From Lophius americanus (taxonomy: Eukaryota; Chordata; Actinopteri; Lophiiformes; Lophiidae), in assembly GCA_037951165.1 (NCBI GenBank), contig JBBDHG010000014.1, forward strand, positions 271,501-335,500: DNA of 64,000 bases. Reading direction: 5' to 3'. Position numbers and translations under genes: made by a program. Under the pieces are notes generated by a model that was given only the letters and a program-made list of their open reading frames with translations, was not told where the DNA came from and ran no database searches. Below, piece after piece: positions 21,770-32,010 of the stretch. Position 1 is the stretch's first letter. Every line of letters begins with the position of its first letter.

Positions 21770-22265
21770 GAGAGGTGAAGGAGCAAGTGCAGGCAGAGTG
21801 GCGTCGGTGGAGAAGAGTGTCAGGAGTTATCTGTGACAGAAGAGTAGCAGCAAGATGGTAGTGAGAGCAGCTCTGCTTGATGGTTTAGAGATGGCGGCTC
21901 TGACCAAAAGACAGGAGGAGGAGCTGAAGATGTTCAGATGTTCTTTGGGAGTGACCAGGATGGACAGGATTAGAAAGGAACACATCAGAGGGACAACCCA
22001 AGTTATACATCTTAGAGAAAAAGTAGGAATGGCCGGATTGAGATGGTTTGGACACGTGAAAAGGAGGGATAATGGATGTATTCCTAGAAGGACGATGTAG
22101 CTGGAGCTGCAGGGCAGGAGAGAAAGGGGAAGACCAAAGAGGACGTTTCTGGGATGTGGTGAGAGAAGAAATGCAGATGGTTGGTGTGACAGAGGACAAT
22201 GCAGAGGACAGGACCAGATGGAAACAGGTGATTGACTGTGGCGAGGGAAGAGAGAAGAAACATTT
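21770..22265 (+). pseudogene. RTE-like LINE ORF2 C-terminal fragment, copy 1
   Basis: Translated pieces: 'MAALTKRQEEELKMF', 'SLGVTRMDRIRKEHIRGTT', 'GLRWFGHVKRRDNG', then after a stop and a frame change 'FWDVVREEMQMVGVTEDNA' and 'RTRWKQVIDCGEG'. This order is typical of the C-terminal tail of a fish non-LTR retrotransposon (RTE-like; clade from memory). The reverse-transcriptase core is absent. A second copy is at 62955-63490. Confidence 0.75.
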
Positions 22266-23165
22266 ATATTCGCTCACTATGATCCTGTGGCAGCCACACA
22301 TTTCGTCACGAGAGAACCCGATTGATGCTGAACGCTGTATGTTTTCTTTAACTATAACAACCGCGGTGCTCTGTGTCAACTTCTGTCTCTGCAGCTGCGA
22401 CTCTAATTCTTTTTGGTTTTACGAGTTCGGTGAGCTTAACAAAAGGTGATTGTTATCTTTCAACAGGTGAGTCAGTAGTAAACAGACAGGCGTTGCCTAA
22501 ATCAACAGACCTAAGGAGTTATATGTACAAACCTGCCTTTATAACAACCAGCGCCTCACATTGGGTCATACATGAGAATAAACATCCAACCATCTCTTCA
22601 AATATCTGTCCTCCACCTCCTCTAAGTACAATATTTGTCTCTCACCACACGTACAGCCATAAACCACAAGAGTTGGAATTCAGCCACAGGCATTTTCCAC
22701 ACTGTCAGAGCAAAGCACAAAGCTGTTTTTTATGTTATGATGTATTCTTTGGCTGTTTAATGAATGCTTTGAAAGACAGCTTTACTCAATTATGCTCGAG
22801 TTGTTTGGCAACATTCTTTTTGAGAGATGAGATGAAAAGCCAACGTGTCAGAGGAATGATGAACGCGATGATGATTCAACTTCCTGTTCGGTAAACGTCT
22901 CCGCGTTCCCAAGTGAACGGTAAGGGTGACATCTCATGTAATGTGATACAGTAAGTTTCATTACTGACAGACACCTGATCGCATACAGGACAGTATAACA
23001 CGCACTGCACTGTTCGACAGAGTCGTTTTGGGTGTATGCGCCTTTGTTGTGACACGCTGGATTTTTGCACATTTTCTACTTTTAATGTGTGAAACTATCA
23101 TGTAATTAAGGAGGAGGGTAAATATTAGGAGCACGACCGTAAGAAAAAGCTGCAATTCTGCGAGA
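22265..23165. other. Unique sequence, nothing recognised
   Basis: Contains a 173-codon open frame (22373-22894, plus) with no recognisable domain, mixed hydrophilic composition and no splice or start context that I can defend. Treated as chance. Confidence 0.4.
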
Positions 23166-23345
23166 ATAAAGTTGCAATTTCAAGACTAGCGGTCCATGTT
23201 GGTATAAAGATTGAAAATGATCCATGAAAGAATTCCTGAGGTATGTCTAGAAAAGCCTAATTACATAGAAAGCTCCACATAGTGAGTATAACGATGTATT
23301 CTGGATGGATCTGTCTTGAGTTGATTCATGTTCACCAAATGCATT
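23165..23345 (+). repeat. Family A, rearranged fragment
   Basis: Right-module sequence 'attgaaaatgatccatgaa' comes first, followed by unit sequence 'agctccacatagtgagta', 'gatggatctgtcttgagttg' and 'tcaccaaatgc'. The order is the reverse of most copies, consistent with a tandem or circularly permuted arrangement. Confidence 0.65.
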
Positions 23346-23439
23346 GATGAATAATTTATACTTGTACAATTACAATATTTTTCTTGATCCCCTCTTTATT
23401 CTTAATTCTAGGAAATTTTGACTTTATTTTTTATAATAT

Positions 23440-23990
23440 TGTAAGTATAAACCTTTAATGTCTTTAAAAATATTGGAAAAAGTATAGAAAGATTGTTTAT
23501 TTGCAGCCTTTATTTCTTAGGGTTATTTATTAATTTAACATATGGGTAACTCAGATTTTAGCATTAAATTATAAATTGTTTGCTCAAGCTTTTTTTTTAA
23601 ATAGTAAAAAAAAAAAAAAATCTGAAATACAAAATTATTAAATTTTGTATTTCATGGAAATGAATCAATATATTTCAATTAGTCCAAACTTTTGGTTAAA
23701 CATGTTAATATCAAACTTTATGATACCTATTAAACTTTTGTGGCTTGATCAAGTTAGATTAAAAAAATCCTACTTATCAAATAGGACTTTCTCAATAGCA
23801 AAATTGAGAAAGTCAATTTTGCTATTTTGCTATTGACTCCTCCCCCTCAGTGTTCCCCAGGGCTCCGTCCTGGGCCCCTTACTCTTCAGCATGTACCTGC
23901 TAGTATATGTGCAGGGATATTTAACCAAAACGTGCTCAACCAAACAGCTGAGCAGGACGTAAAAGATTTACTAATCTCATTATCTTCATT
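23440..23990 (+). mobile_element. Family C repeat copy 4 with RT fragment
   Basis: AT-rich left part with 'ttgtatttcatggaaatg', then 'SYLSNRTFSIA' (tcctacttatcaaatagg...), a nested inverted duplication at 23787-23836, then 'tgttccccagggctccgtc' and 'ctgggccccttactcttcag' (RT motif region). The right end is 'gtgctcaaccaaacagctga' and 'gcaggacgtaaaag'. Non-coding. Confidence 0.7.
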
Positions 23991-24830
23991 TTTTAAATAA
24001 TTTTTTGACAACATTCCTCTAAAACTCTCTAGTATGAAAAGTGTCTCACACCAAGGTAAAAATATTTTGTTTGTCTCTTGATGAATTTTCTAGCTGCTCT
24101 AAGGCCAGCTTTGATATGTGATGCCTCCGGTGGGTCATAAATCCACACACCGAAGCAAATTAAGCTATTTTTGCTGATTCTCCTGAAACGATGAAAGAAC
24201 AGGGAAAATACTTTTGAGTTTTTATTTGTACTGGAGGCTAAACACCAGAAGTTACTTCAGCGAGTTTCTTGGATAGAAGCTCATAAAATTCTGTGACGCA
24301 GCATCTCCAGCGTCACGAGGATTCAGCCAGTTATTCTGGTAACACTTAACAAAATTACATGTATTCAAGTTCAATAGCCAAAGATGGCTAAATGTAGCAA
24401 ACCACTTCAAACCGGAACAGGCGGAACAAAACCACAATCAGACTCCCAGAACATTCTGATTAATATACAACTAAGAGTTTATACAGCGCTTCAAAAACAG
24501 AATACAACCACCTGTTTCTTCTATTTCTGTGTGTGTCCAAAGCTGAACTTCATATTAAAATGTAATATAGCGACATTAAACAAAGGCAAGGACGTTATCT
24601 AAACCATCTGCCCCGGAGTTTAATTGTATTTACCTTAGAAACTAAACCAAACTGCATTAGTCACTGGCTTCTGGACTACAAACACCAAGACCTGGTTTCT
24701 ACCGGCCTTCAATCACATCACTGACAAAGACCATTTTCAGAAGTGCGAAGGTGGCTCAAAGGTCTCACCAGTAGCACGCCATGCCGAGATCAAAAGACAT
24801 CCCAGATGAGATGATTTAAGGCTCCCGGAC
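23990..24830. other. Unique sequence, nothing recognised
   Basis: Short frames only (61-72 codons). The part 24240-24440 is GC-balanced but lacks a recognisable signature. Confidence 0.4.
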
Positions 24831-25000
24831 TCCCAGAAGTGACCAACTTTTCTAAAATCCCTCCAAGAACACGGCGAGGGTTGAAAAGGCTGGGAGCTAA
24901 CAAGAGATCCAAAGAAAAACATCTGATGAACCGCAGGCCACTGTCATCATATAAAGGTCAGAGTTCCTGGCACAACTGTTCCAAAAATTACAAGATATAT
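24830..25000 (+). pseudogene. Tc1-like transposase N-terminal fragment
   Basis: Reads in one frame as 'VTNFSKIPPRTRRGLKRLG' and, further on, 'MNRRPLSSYKGQSSWHNC'. This resembles the region after the first helix-turn-helix of fish Tc1-like transposases (…PRTRR…, …LQASL…, …STI). Only this piece remains. The matching 3' end of a Tc1-like element in the same orientation is at 25531-25760. Confidence 0.5.
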
Positions 25001-25530
25001 GGCAAAAAAAAAAAACATAGTGAGGCCTTACATTCAAGATTTATGAATTATGATTACTTAACTTTATAATACGTTTCCAGGCGTTTGGATGACATCATTT
25101 TAACACAATCAAACTAATAAACGTTAAGTCATGCATATTTGTTATTAAAACAGGAATGAAAAAATGTACAAAGGATATTTTTGTATTATATTCTAGTTAT
25201 TATTATATTCTTGAAAAAGATTTCTCTTCAAAACAATGTAATTTCCTGAAAAATAAGTGTAAACAAATCTCAATCGAATGAATTGAATCCGGCTGGTTCC
25301 ACAGCGAGACGTATTTAAACTGTGTTCATATTTTCTAACCGATTCAATTTAATAGATTTCATAATTAACAGATCGATGTCGATTCTATGAAATTGTTAAT
25401 ACATACATTTTTGAAAATATGGTTATTCAAACATCATTGGACGGATACACGATACACCGATTCATTTCTATGAGTGCACTTCTGAATGGTTCATAAGGAA
25501 TTAGAGTTTTGAGGTTTTTTCTAGTCAAAG
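25000..25530. other. AT-rich sequence between two Tc1-like pieces
   Basis: No transposase sequence is recognisable between the N-terminal and C-terminal fragments, so the middle of the element is deleted or replaced. An A-rich tract lies near 25004. Confidence 0.4.
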
Positions 25531-25760
25531 TCTGGATCTGGACCCCATTGAGATGCTGTAGCCCGACCTAAAGTCAACAGTTGATTCTAACAAACCTTCA
25601 AATATGGCTTCACTAAAGCCATTATACAAAAGAAACGGGGCAAAAGAATGGTTGCAGTTGTTGCTGCTAAAGATGGGATATTTAGTGCAGGAGGGGGATT
25701 TTTTTTGTTCATGTGGTTGATTTAGCTATTGGGGAACCTTTTTGCTGGACAAAATAAATA
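25531..25760 (+). pseudogene. Tc1-like transposase C-terminal end
   Basis: 'LDLDPIEML*' from 'ctggaccccattgagatgct' matches the (N/D)PIE-(N)LW block that holds the last catalytic glutamate of DD34E transposases; the tryptophan codon is now a stop. Downstream 'ttgcagttgttgctgctaaa' is the conserved C-terminal AVVAA-type block. Dead copy. Confidence 0.65.
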
Positions 25761-25855
25761 AAATTGGATTTTGTGATTACTGACGATGCCTGTTTTATCT
25801 TAGAATTTTATCTTAGAGTGTCCATCGTAAAACACTTCTGTTGTCTTTTGGCTTC

Positions 25856-25893
25856 TGCAGATTACAAAAGCCACAAGACTTTTGTAATCTGCA
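25856..25893. repeat. 15-bp perfect snap-back inverted duplication
   Basis: 25856-25870 (tgcagattacaaaag) is the exact reverse complement of 25879-25893, with an 8-base loop. It lies directly upstream of the Penelope-like fragment. Confidence 0.9.
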
Positions 25894-25899
25894 AATGTC

Positions 25900-26345
25900 T
25901 ACGACATGGACGACAAAGGTCCCTCTTCCCAGGACAAAGACGTTCATATTTTGGACGGAGAGAATAGATGGTTATAGAGAGTTCTGAAGGAAAGCCCACA
26001 ATGTGAACTGGAGCGGCCCTCTCTAAACAGTGGAGGTGGTCTACGCCACCACCTATCGCCCACATACAATGTACTTTTAGCATCTCTCCCGATCTCCCGC
26101 ACCTGGACTCACATTATGCTAAAGACTCATGATACCCCAGCAGAAAACCAAGACCACTCTGTCCCTAACGACCCCTGACCCCTGACCCACCCTCATTAGT
26201 TATGCACGACCAACTGCCAGCGACCCTCTGGAGGTAGAAAATCCCGGACTCCCCACCAGCCGGGTTAGAACAGAAGAAGCCTCTTGGATGAAAGTTGAAA
26301 CATTTTCAAGCCAAAAAGGAAAGTCCAGTTGTTTTGGATTCAACC
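25900..26345 (+). pseudogene. Penelope-like element 3' end
   Basis: In the frame starting at 25900: 'KDVHILDGENRWL', stop (tag at 25975), 'RVLKES', 'ERPSLNSGGGLRHHLSPTYN'. This corresponds to the region near the end of the GIY-YIG endonuclease of Penelope-like elements (…DREDRWFERGVKEA…, …RPSLNRGGGLRH…), from family knowledge. The 3' UTR has 'gaagcctcttggatgaaag' and 'gaaacattttcaag'. RT and the GIY-YIG core are absent. Confidence 0.65.
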
Positions 26346-27096
26346 CTTCATATCTAATGAGTTATAGCAGGTTATTAATATTTTTTTTAAGCGGTCACAA
26401 CTTAATTAGTAAACTTTGTATAAGCCATTTATTGAATCCTTAATAAGAAGAGGGGTATTTTTGTAAACGGGTAGAGAGGATTCTCTTTAACAGGAAATGC
26501 CTCAAAATCCAGAGGTTGGAAGTGGAGACAAATAATATAAAATAATTCAAAATGAAGTAAAACTGGAGGGATAATACAGGAAGTCAGTATTTTATATTTC
26601 TCTTCTCCCTCTCATATTTCCCTGGAAGACATTAAGAGTGTTTTCATGATTTTGTCTGGTGTGTGAGAGGAGCTTCACCTCGTAGTAAACTTTTGCTGAG
26701 CAGGTATCGAGGAATGAAGGAATATCTGCCAACAACGAGAAAGATAAACTTCTAACAAGCTCGCAGTGAAAAACACGACGTTTACGTCCAACTGTTCGTA
26801 TTGTGGTTGAGTTTTGACTAACATTGGCTTGGCTCATACAGTTTAGCATATAAACTTTACGCCGCCACTGTTTGGCTGAACTTAACTTGAACAGAAGTTG
26901 TAAAACTCATTTGAGAGGGAAGCCAGGCTTCGCTGTGGTTGGCAGCCTGTTTTATGATGTTTTCATGTAAATGCTGGAAAAATCAAAAAAAACACCATCC
27001 AGAACCTAGGAAACAGAAAGGTAGTGTGTTATCATGATTATAGTAACCATGAATGATGATAGCGCCATCATAACACCAAATTTACCGTTGGATAAA
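26345..27096. other. Unique sequence, nothing recognised
   Basis: AT-rich. Short open frames only (an 85-codon minus frame at 26592-26849 has no domain). No repeat family was identified. Confidence 0.4.
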
Positions 27097-27545
27097 CGCC
27101 AATCAGCCATAAAATTATAACCACTGTCAGGTGAAGTCAGGATTACATTGATAATTTCATTAAATGGTACCTGTCACTGGGTTTGTTTTGTCATTTAGAA
27201 AGGGAACATTTCATCCTTTAAGTTGATGTTTTTGAAGCTGAAAAATGGCTCATTGTAAGAATCCCAGTGACTATGACTAGGCCCACACTGTCACGGGATC
27301 AGAGTAAGCAGTTGGTGAACCGATGAGTCGGTCGTGGGTGCCCAGTGGTCATTGATGTGGGGACTAAAGCCCCGCCCGTGTTGTGTCCCACAGAAAAACT
27401 ACTGTAGTATAAATAACTATTAAGGTTCATGCTGGTTCTGACAGGAAGGAGTCCGATCACACAGAGCATCCCAGAGCTGTCGGGCGGCAAGAGGCTGACT
27501 TACATAATATTAGACAGATGGTTGTAATGTTATGGCTGATTGGTG
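27097..27545 (+). mobile_element. Internally deleted Tc1-like transposon
   Basis: Terminal inverted repeats: left 27097-27124 (cgccaatcagccataaaatt…) and right 27519-27545 (…atgttatggctgattggtg), typical of a fish Tc1-like family. Inside, near 27245, 'MAHCKNPSDYD*' resembles the transposase N-terminus. Further on, 'VGRGCPVVID' and 'TEKLL' resemble the region before the catalytic core. The DDE core is missing, so the element is non-autonomous. Flanking TA duplications are not intact. Confidence 0.75.
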
Positions 27546-28640
27546 CATGTCACAATTTCTAAACTAATTTTAATCTTTCCAAACTCAAACCGTATTTGAG
27601 TTTACGACAAATAATCTCAAAGACAGTATTTAAGCATTTTTGAAAATCCTGATTTTGTAAAAAAAACAAAAAAAAAACACTTTAAACACCAACATCAATA
27701 AATGACCCAGAATGTTATTTAATCTTCTCTCTGTGCCAGTTCCTTCTGCTCACTTACTTTAAGCACATTGCCAGCAGAGGGTAAGGAAGTCCAAAAACAA
27801 GCATTTGATAGGCATAACTTTATGCGGATGATTATCTTTTAATTGGTGGTGGGTGACTTTGGCTCAGATGACTCAGAGATTGCTGAAAAATGAACCGCCA
27901 AGCCGTGCGTTTGGCAGCAGGATGTGGGCAACCGGGGACTTCCAGGACTTTTAAGTAGCCAAACATAAAAATAAAAGCAGCAATTGGAAGTTTCCATGAA
28001 TATAAACCCTCATGGGTTGGGACAATGTGTGAAGGATAAATACAAACAGATTAGAACGATTTTCAACTCATTTTCGATTCTACAGGGACCGTAAATATTT
28101 GATGCTGGAATTCATGAGTTTTTCTGACTTTTTTTTTTTTTTTTCAGTAAATGCTCGTTGGTGCCAAGTTGTTGCAGCCATGTAGTTTGTGGCTTGGCAC
28201 CGTCTTACTGGAACAAATGGGAACTTTTCAGAAGAAGACTGGACGGCTGCCGATGTTGAGTCTTTGTCCGTCAGTGAAGGCAGGAACCGATGTTAGAACT
28301 GCTGTAACTATTTAAAGCGACATGGTAGTTGGAAGGATATTGCGACCTCTCCAACCAGAAAGTGCGTCATTCTTCTAATTTTTTGCCGTTTTGCTCAAGT
28401 TTTGCAGATGTTGAGTTGAACCCTGATGAATGAATGAGTGTCACCCGCCCATATTCAGCATGTTTGTCACCCTCCCTCCTCCCCTCTTCCTCCCCGCCGC
28501 AGGCCAGAGGACGGCTGTAGGACACAGATCTGATGAGAGAGTTTCTAAGTATGATAACTTGGTTGATTTATTACCTTCTCTGTATTTTTTTGAAACCAAC
28601 TCTCATTGGCTTTATAGCCCAGAGAAGTCGGGGGTATTGC
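27546..28640. other. Unique sequence, nothing recognised
   Basis: A-rich near 27658-27680 and T-rich near 28130-28146. A small inverted match ggtgccaag/cttggcacc lies near 28160-28202. No gene or repeat family was seen. Confidence 0.4.
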
Positions 28641-29340
28641 AGAAACATCATCGCCGCAGATCCTTTGTGTTAGCGCAATAACTCAAAAACTAGATAATGG
28701 GTCTTTTTTTTTTATTTTACACCCACCTAGACCTTAGTGTGAGGAAGAACTGGAATGTTTTGGGGAAAGTTCGGGTGTATATTTCTGACACTAGGGGGAG
28801 CTTTATCTCCAAATTTTCCGGCCATAATTCCTCAACCTTTGGGAGGATTTAATCCAAATTAAACACATTCATTTGATTAAGGAGATCTATTTGGATACAT
28901 TGTGATTTGCTCAAGGAAGTCTATCTTGTAAATATCATATAATACTCAAGTAGTTCATATTTTACACACTAGGGGGAGCTTTTTTTTTTTAAACGAAAAC
29001 TGTTTTCCAGACATACCACTAAACATTTCAGGGTTTATTTTCAAATTATATACCCAATAGACTTTGGTGTGAGTAATAACTAGATTGATTTTTGGAAAGG
29101 TTAGTTGTTTATTATCGACACTAGGGGGAGCTAATCGCTAAAAGTCTTAAGGCCATCATTTCTTGACCATTGATCCAATTTTGTCTAAATTTGTTGCATA
29201 TGAATCAGCTACCGCTGATCCATGAAAGAGTTATTGAGTTATCGCGTTAAAATGAAGGATTTGCATGTGGCGGCAATGATGACGATTCCGTTCCATCCGC
29301 GACTTTTCAGGGATATAATTAACTCTTTGTCAAACAATTT
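28640..29340 (-). repeat. Family A copy with inverted ends
   Basis: The left part runs on minus: 'gcagatcctttgtgttagcg', 'gaccttagtgtgaggaagaa', 'gacactagggggagctttat', 'cactagggggagctttttt', then a third 'gacactagggggagctaatc'. The right end (29210-29310) runs on plus: 'gatccatgaaagagttattg', 'gaaggatttgcatgtgg', 'gacttttcagggatataat'. The two ends are reverse complements of each other, giving the copy a long-TIR structure. Confidence 0.75.
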
Positions 29341-30830
29341 TAAACAATGGGATAAAAATGCACCTTATCCTTTCCAGTGAATGACTTTAGAGGAGGATCA
29401 ATCGTGACACTATCACGCCTCTGGTTATTTTCTCGGCTCTCCTCGTCTTTGGCTGCCTTTGCTCCAGCTTGACTGAAATGTTTTCCTGTCATCAGGTACA
29501 ATTGAATATTTTAATAATATTAATATATAGTTCAATAAATAATATTAAGATAGATTAAATTACATTACATTAGATTCGAGTAGTTGGATAATATTAAGAA
29601 TAATTGTATATTTATGACAAACAGTGAAGTTGACGTTTATATGTAGAATTGATATAGCTGTCGCTGCTGCTCTAGAGAATGTCACACTGTCATAACTGGG
29701 AGATAAGATCGTGTTTGCTGATCATAAAACCAATGATATCAGATATAAATCTTTATTTGAGCAGCTGCCGTCAAGCTTTAGATTTGAGTGTCTTTAATTA
29801 CTCAAAATATGTCTAGCTAGCTTTAACTATCCTATAAATAGATGAGTCACATGAATAATATATCAATACAGTGGATAAATAAAGGATGAAGTTGAAGATT
29901 GATAGGTATGAGAAAAAGCTCATAAGGCATTGCTCTCAGAAATAAACAAACAAGGGCAAACAAAAAAATGTCCTACACTATCGAATTTCTAGTCAAAATA
30001 TCTTATTGGACCTGAATTAAGACACAATCGCTGAAAATATAACATTTCACTTATTTATAGGGACTTGTTTTAAGGCAGTTGAACATTTTGTTAGGTCAAA
30101 GAATGAAATGAATCAGAATTAAAATGCTCTTATTTATTTGAACATTTTCATTTGCAGAGTTAAATATAACTCTCTAATCTTATTTCAAAATTGTAATAAT
30201 TGTAAATCTAGAACAGCATCACTGCTGAATAGATAGAAACTCTATTAATCTCCACAGGGGAAATTTATGAGGTGGTTAAGGGGATATGATTTTTTTTTAA
30301 ATAAAGAAATGTACATATTACAATAAAAACAAAACAAAAGCAAGGTAAATGGTCCAACCTTGCAAAACAAGGGCTAAAAAGTAAAAATATTAGTATTACT
30401 TGCTTATTCAGGAACACGGAAACTTCCCAATATTAGTAAAATGAAATAAAACATTAGATATGCTATCTCATTTCAAGATGTCCTTAATCTAAATCTCCCG
30501 TCTTATTTTAAGAAATCATACAAAATCATTTTCCAATTACCCTATAGGCAGATATTTGTTTTAACTTATTTCAAGCTAAAACCACCTTGTAATCGTTATT
30601 TTCCACTTGTTGTTGAAGTGGATTTTGTTTTTTAAGTGTGAAGAGCTCTTGGAGCTAAATGAATTCAATGAACCAGGAAATCAAAAGTGTCTTATAATAA
30701 ATAAATATCAAAGCATCATTCATCATACACCAGCTGTAAATAATCAACGTGTGATAGAAAGCAGATTTTCACCTCTGCTCCAGAGGATTAACAATCCAGC
30801 CAGCCTCCAGAGCTCGGGTCCTGGTCCTGC
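29340..30830. other. AT-rich unique sequence
   Basis: No gene. A short retroelement tail at 30225-30275 is listed separately. The rest holds only short AT-rich frames. Confidence 0.4.
30225..30275 (-). mobile_element. LINE 3' tail fragment
   Basis: 'atagatagaaactctattaa' then 'tctccacaggggaaattta' is the reverse complement of the well-known fish LINE 3' end (aaatttcccctg…taataaag…TCTA). Only the tail is present. Confidence 0.5.
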
Positions 30831-31095
30831 TCCATAGCTGTGAGCTCTGGGTGTCACCTGCACTTTTGCAGGCTTATTGGCCGGTGGTCTGGTTAGGAGG
30901 GCTGCCCTCTGGCATTAGCATCCCCTGATCAGATTAACTACCGGCCTCACTGCCAGCGCAGAGGCATGAGGAGGAAGAGTCCTGTCTGCCAGGGTTTGGG
31001 TATAGCATGACACATTTAGCGAGCTGAAGTGACCACCCATAAAACCCACATTTAGCCCGCTGCCTTCATTAGGACCAAAGTGGCGTGATGACACT
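30830..31095. promoter_or_regulatory. Candidate conserved non-coding element
   Basis: GC-balanced block with 'ggcattagcatcccctgatc' near 30911, agattaact near 30931, and 'cccataaaacccacattta' near 31037. A 70-codon minus frame has no domain. Repeat-free up to the ATT microsatellite. The regulatory role is inferred. Confidence 0.33.
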
Positions 31096-31154
31096 ACCAG
31101 GAATGGAAATGGGTTTATGTGTCTCAACCTATTATTACGACTTAATGAACATTA

Positions 31155-31268
31155 AGTCTGTGATATTATTGATTATTATTACTATTATTATTATTATTAT
31201 TATTATTGTTGTAATTGTCATTATTATTATTATTATTCATATTATTGTTATTGTTATTATTATTATAT
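31155..31268 (+). repeat. ATT microsatellite
   Basis: (ATT)n with interruptions (tgttgtaattgtc, cat, gtt). The resulting I/V-rich open frame is an artefact. Confidence 0.93.
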
Positions 31269-31304
31269 ACCTGAAAAATCGGGGATGGAATTGTCATTGC
31301 GGCA

Positions 31305-31597
31305 TAGTCCAGGTCCATACAGTGAAACAGCCCAGGTTCATACAGTGAAACAGTCCATGTTCATACAGTGAAACAGTCCAGGTCCATACAGTGAAACAGC
31401 CCAGGTTCATACAGTGAAACAGTCCATGTTCATACAGTGAAACAGTCCAGGTCCATACAGTGAATCAGTTCAGGTTCATACAGTGAAACAGTCCAGGTTC
31501 ATACAGTGAATCAGTCCAGGTTCATACAGTGAATCAGTCCAGGTTCATACAGTGAATCAGTCCAGGTTCATACAGTGAATCAGTCCAGGTTCATGCT
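31305..31597 (+). repeat. 23-bp minisatellite, about 12 copies
   Basis: Unit 'cagtccaggttcatacagtg' plus 'aaa/aat', period 23 bp. The first six units form a 69-bp higher-order pattern repeated twice (ggtcc, ggttc, tgttc variants). The last units are homogenised to 'gaatcagtccaggttcat'. Confidence 0.95.
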
Positions 31598-31850
31598 CTT
31601 GCTTCAGTTTGACCATCAGGCACAAATTAAAACGTCTTGGGAAACATTCTAGTTCTTATCTTTATAATTGTTATGTGGCCAGTTTTATCCCTAATCTGAA
31701 ACATTATAAACATTGTTTATAACGTTGTTAACTACTGCATCTGTTAAAAAAAAAAGATGGCAGGACTCAGAGATGAAGCTACCACAAGATGGATCAGGGA
31801 GAAGGAATAAGAAGGGAGAGAGAGAACGCAAACTTATGGCAGCCGTTCCA
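31598..31850. other. Unique sequence
   Basis: AT-rich flank of the minisatellite with an A10 tract near 31746. Nothing recognised. Confidence 0.4.
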
Positions 31851-32010
31851 CAGATATCCTACCTGTGGTGGAACAGATTAGACCTGCTGCAGAGCGCTCT
31901 GATTGCTGTGACCACCTGGCATTGGTTGACAGATGGCTGCCTCCCAGTGGAGGTTACCAGGCCATCCCCACCTGTGCCTCCTCACGCCCACATGCACTGC
32001 TGGCCTGAGG
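31850..32010. promoter_or_regulatory. Candidate conserved non-coding element
   Basis: GC-balanced, with 'ctgattgctgtgaccacctg' near 31899 and a MEIS-like tgacag at 31927-31932. Open frames cross it on both strands (60-106 codons) without a domain. The regulatory role is inferred. Confidence 0.28.

Noticed and set aside
22370..22435. Small exon bounded by 'ctctgcag' and 'ggtgag'
   Set aside because: Splice-like dinucleotides occur by chance often; the 35-base insert has no recognisable coding content.
22373..22894. 173-codon plus frame as a gene
   Set aside because: No domain, no coding-like composition, and no supporting splice or promoter context.
28160..28202. Inverted pair ggtgccaag/cttggcacc as a hairpin gene
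   Set aside because: Only 9 bp with a 24-base loop; too weak to call.
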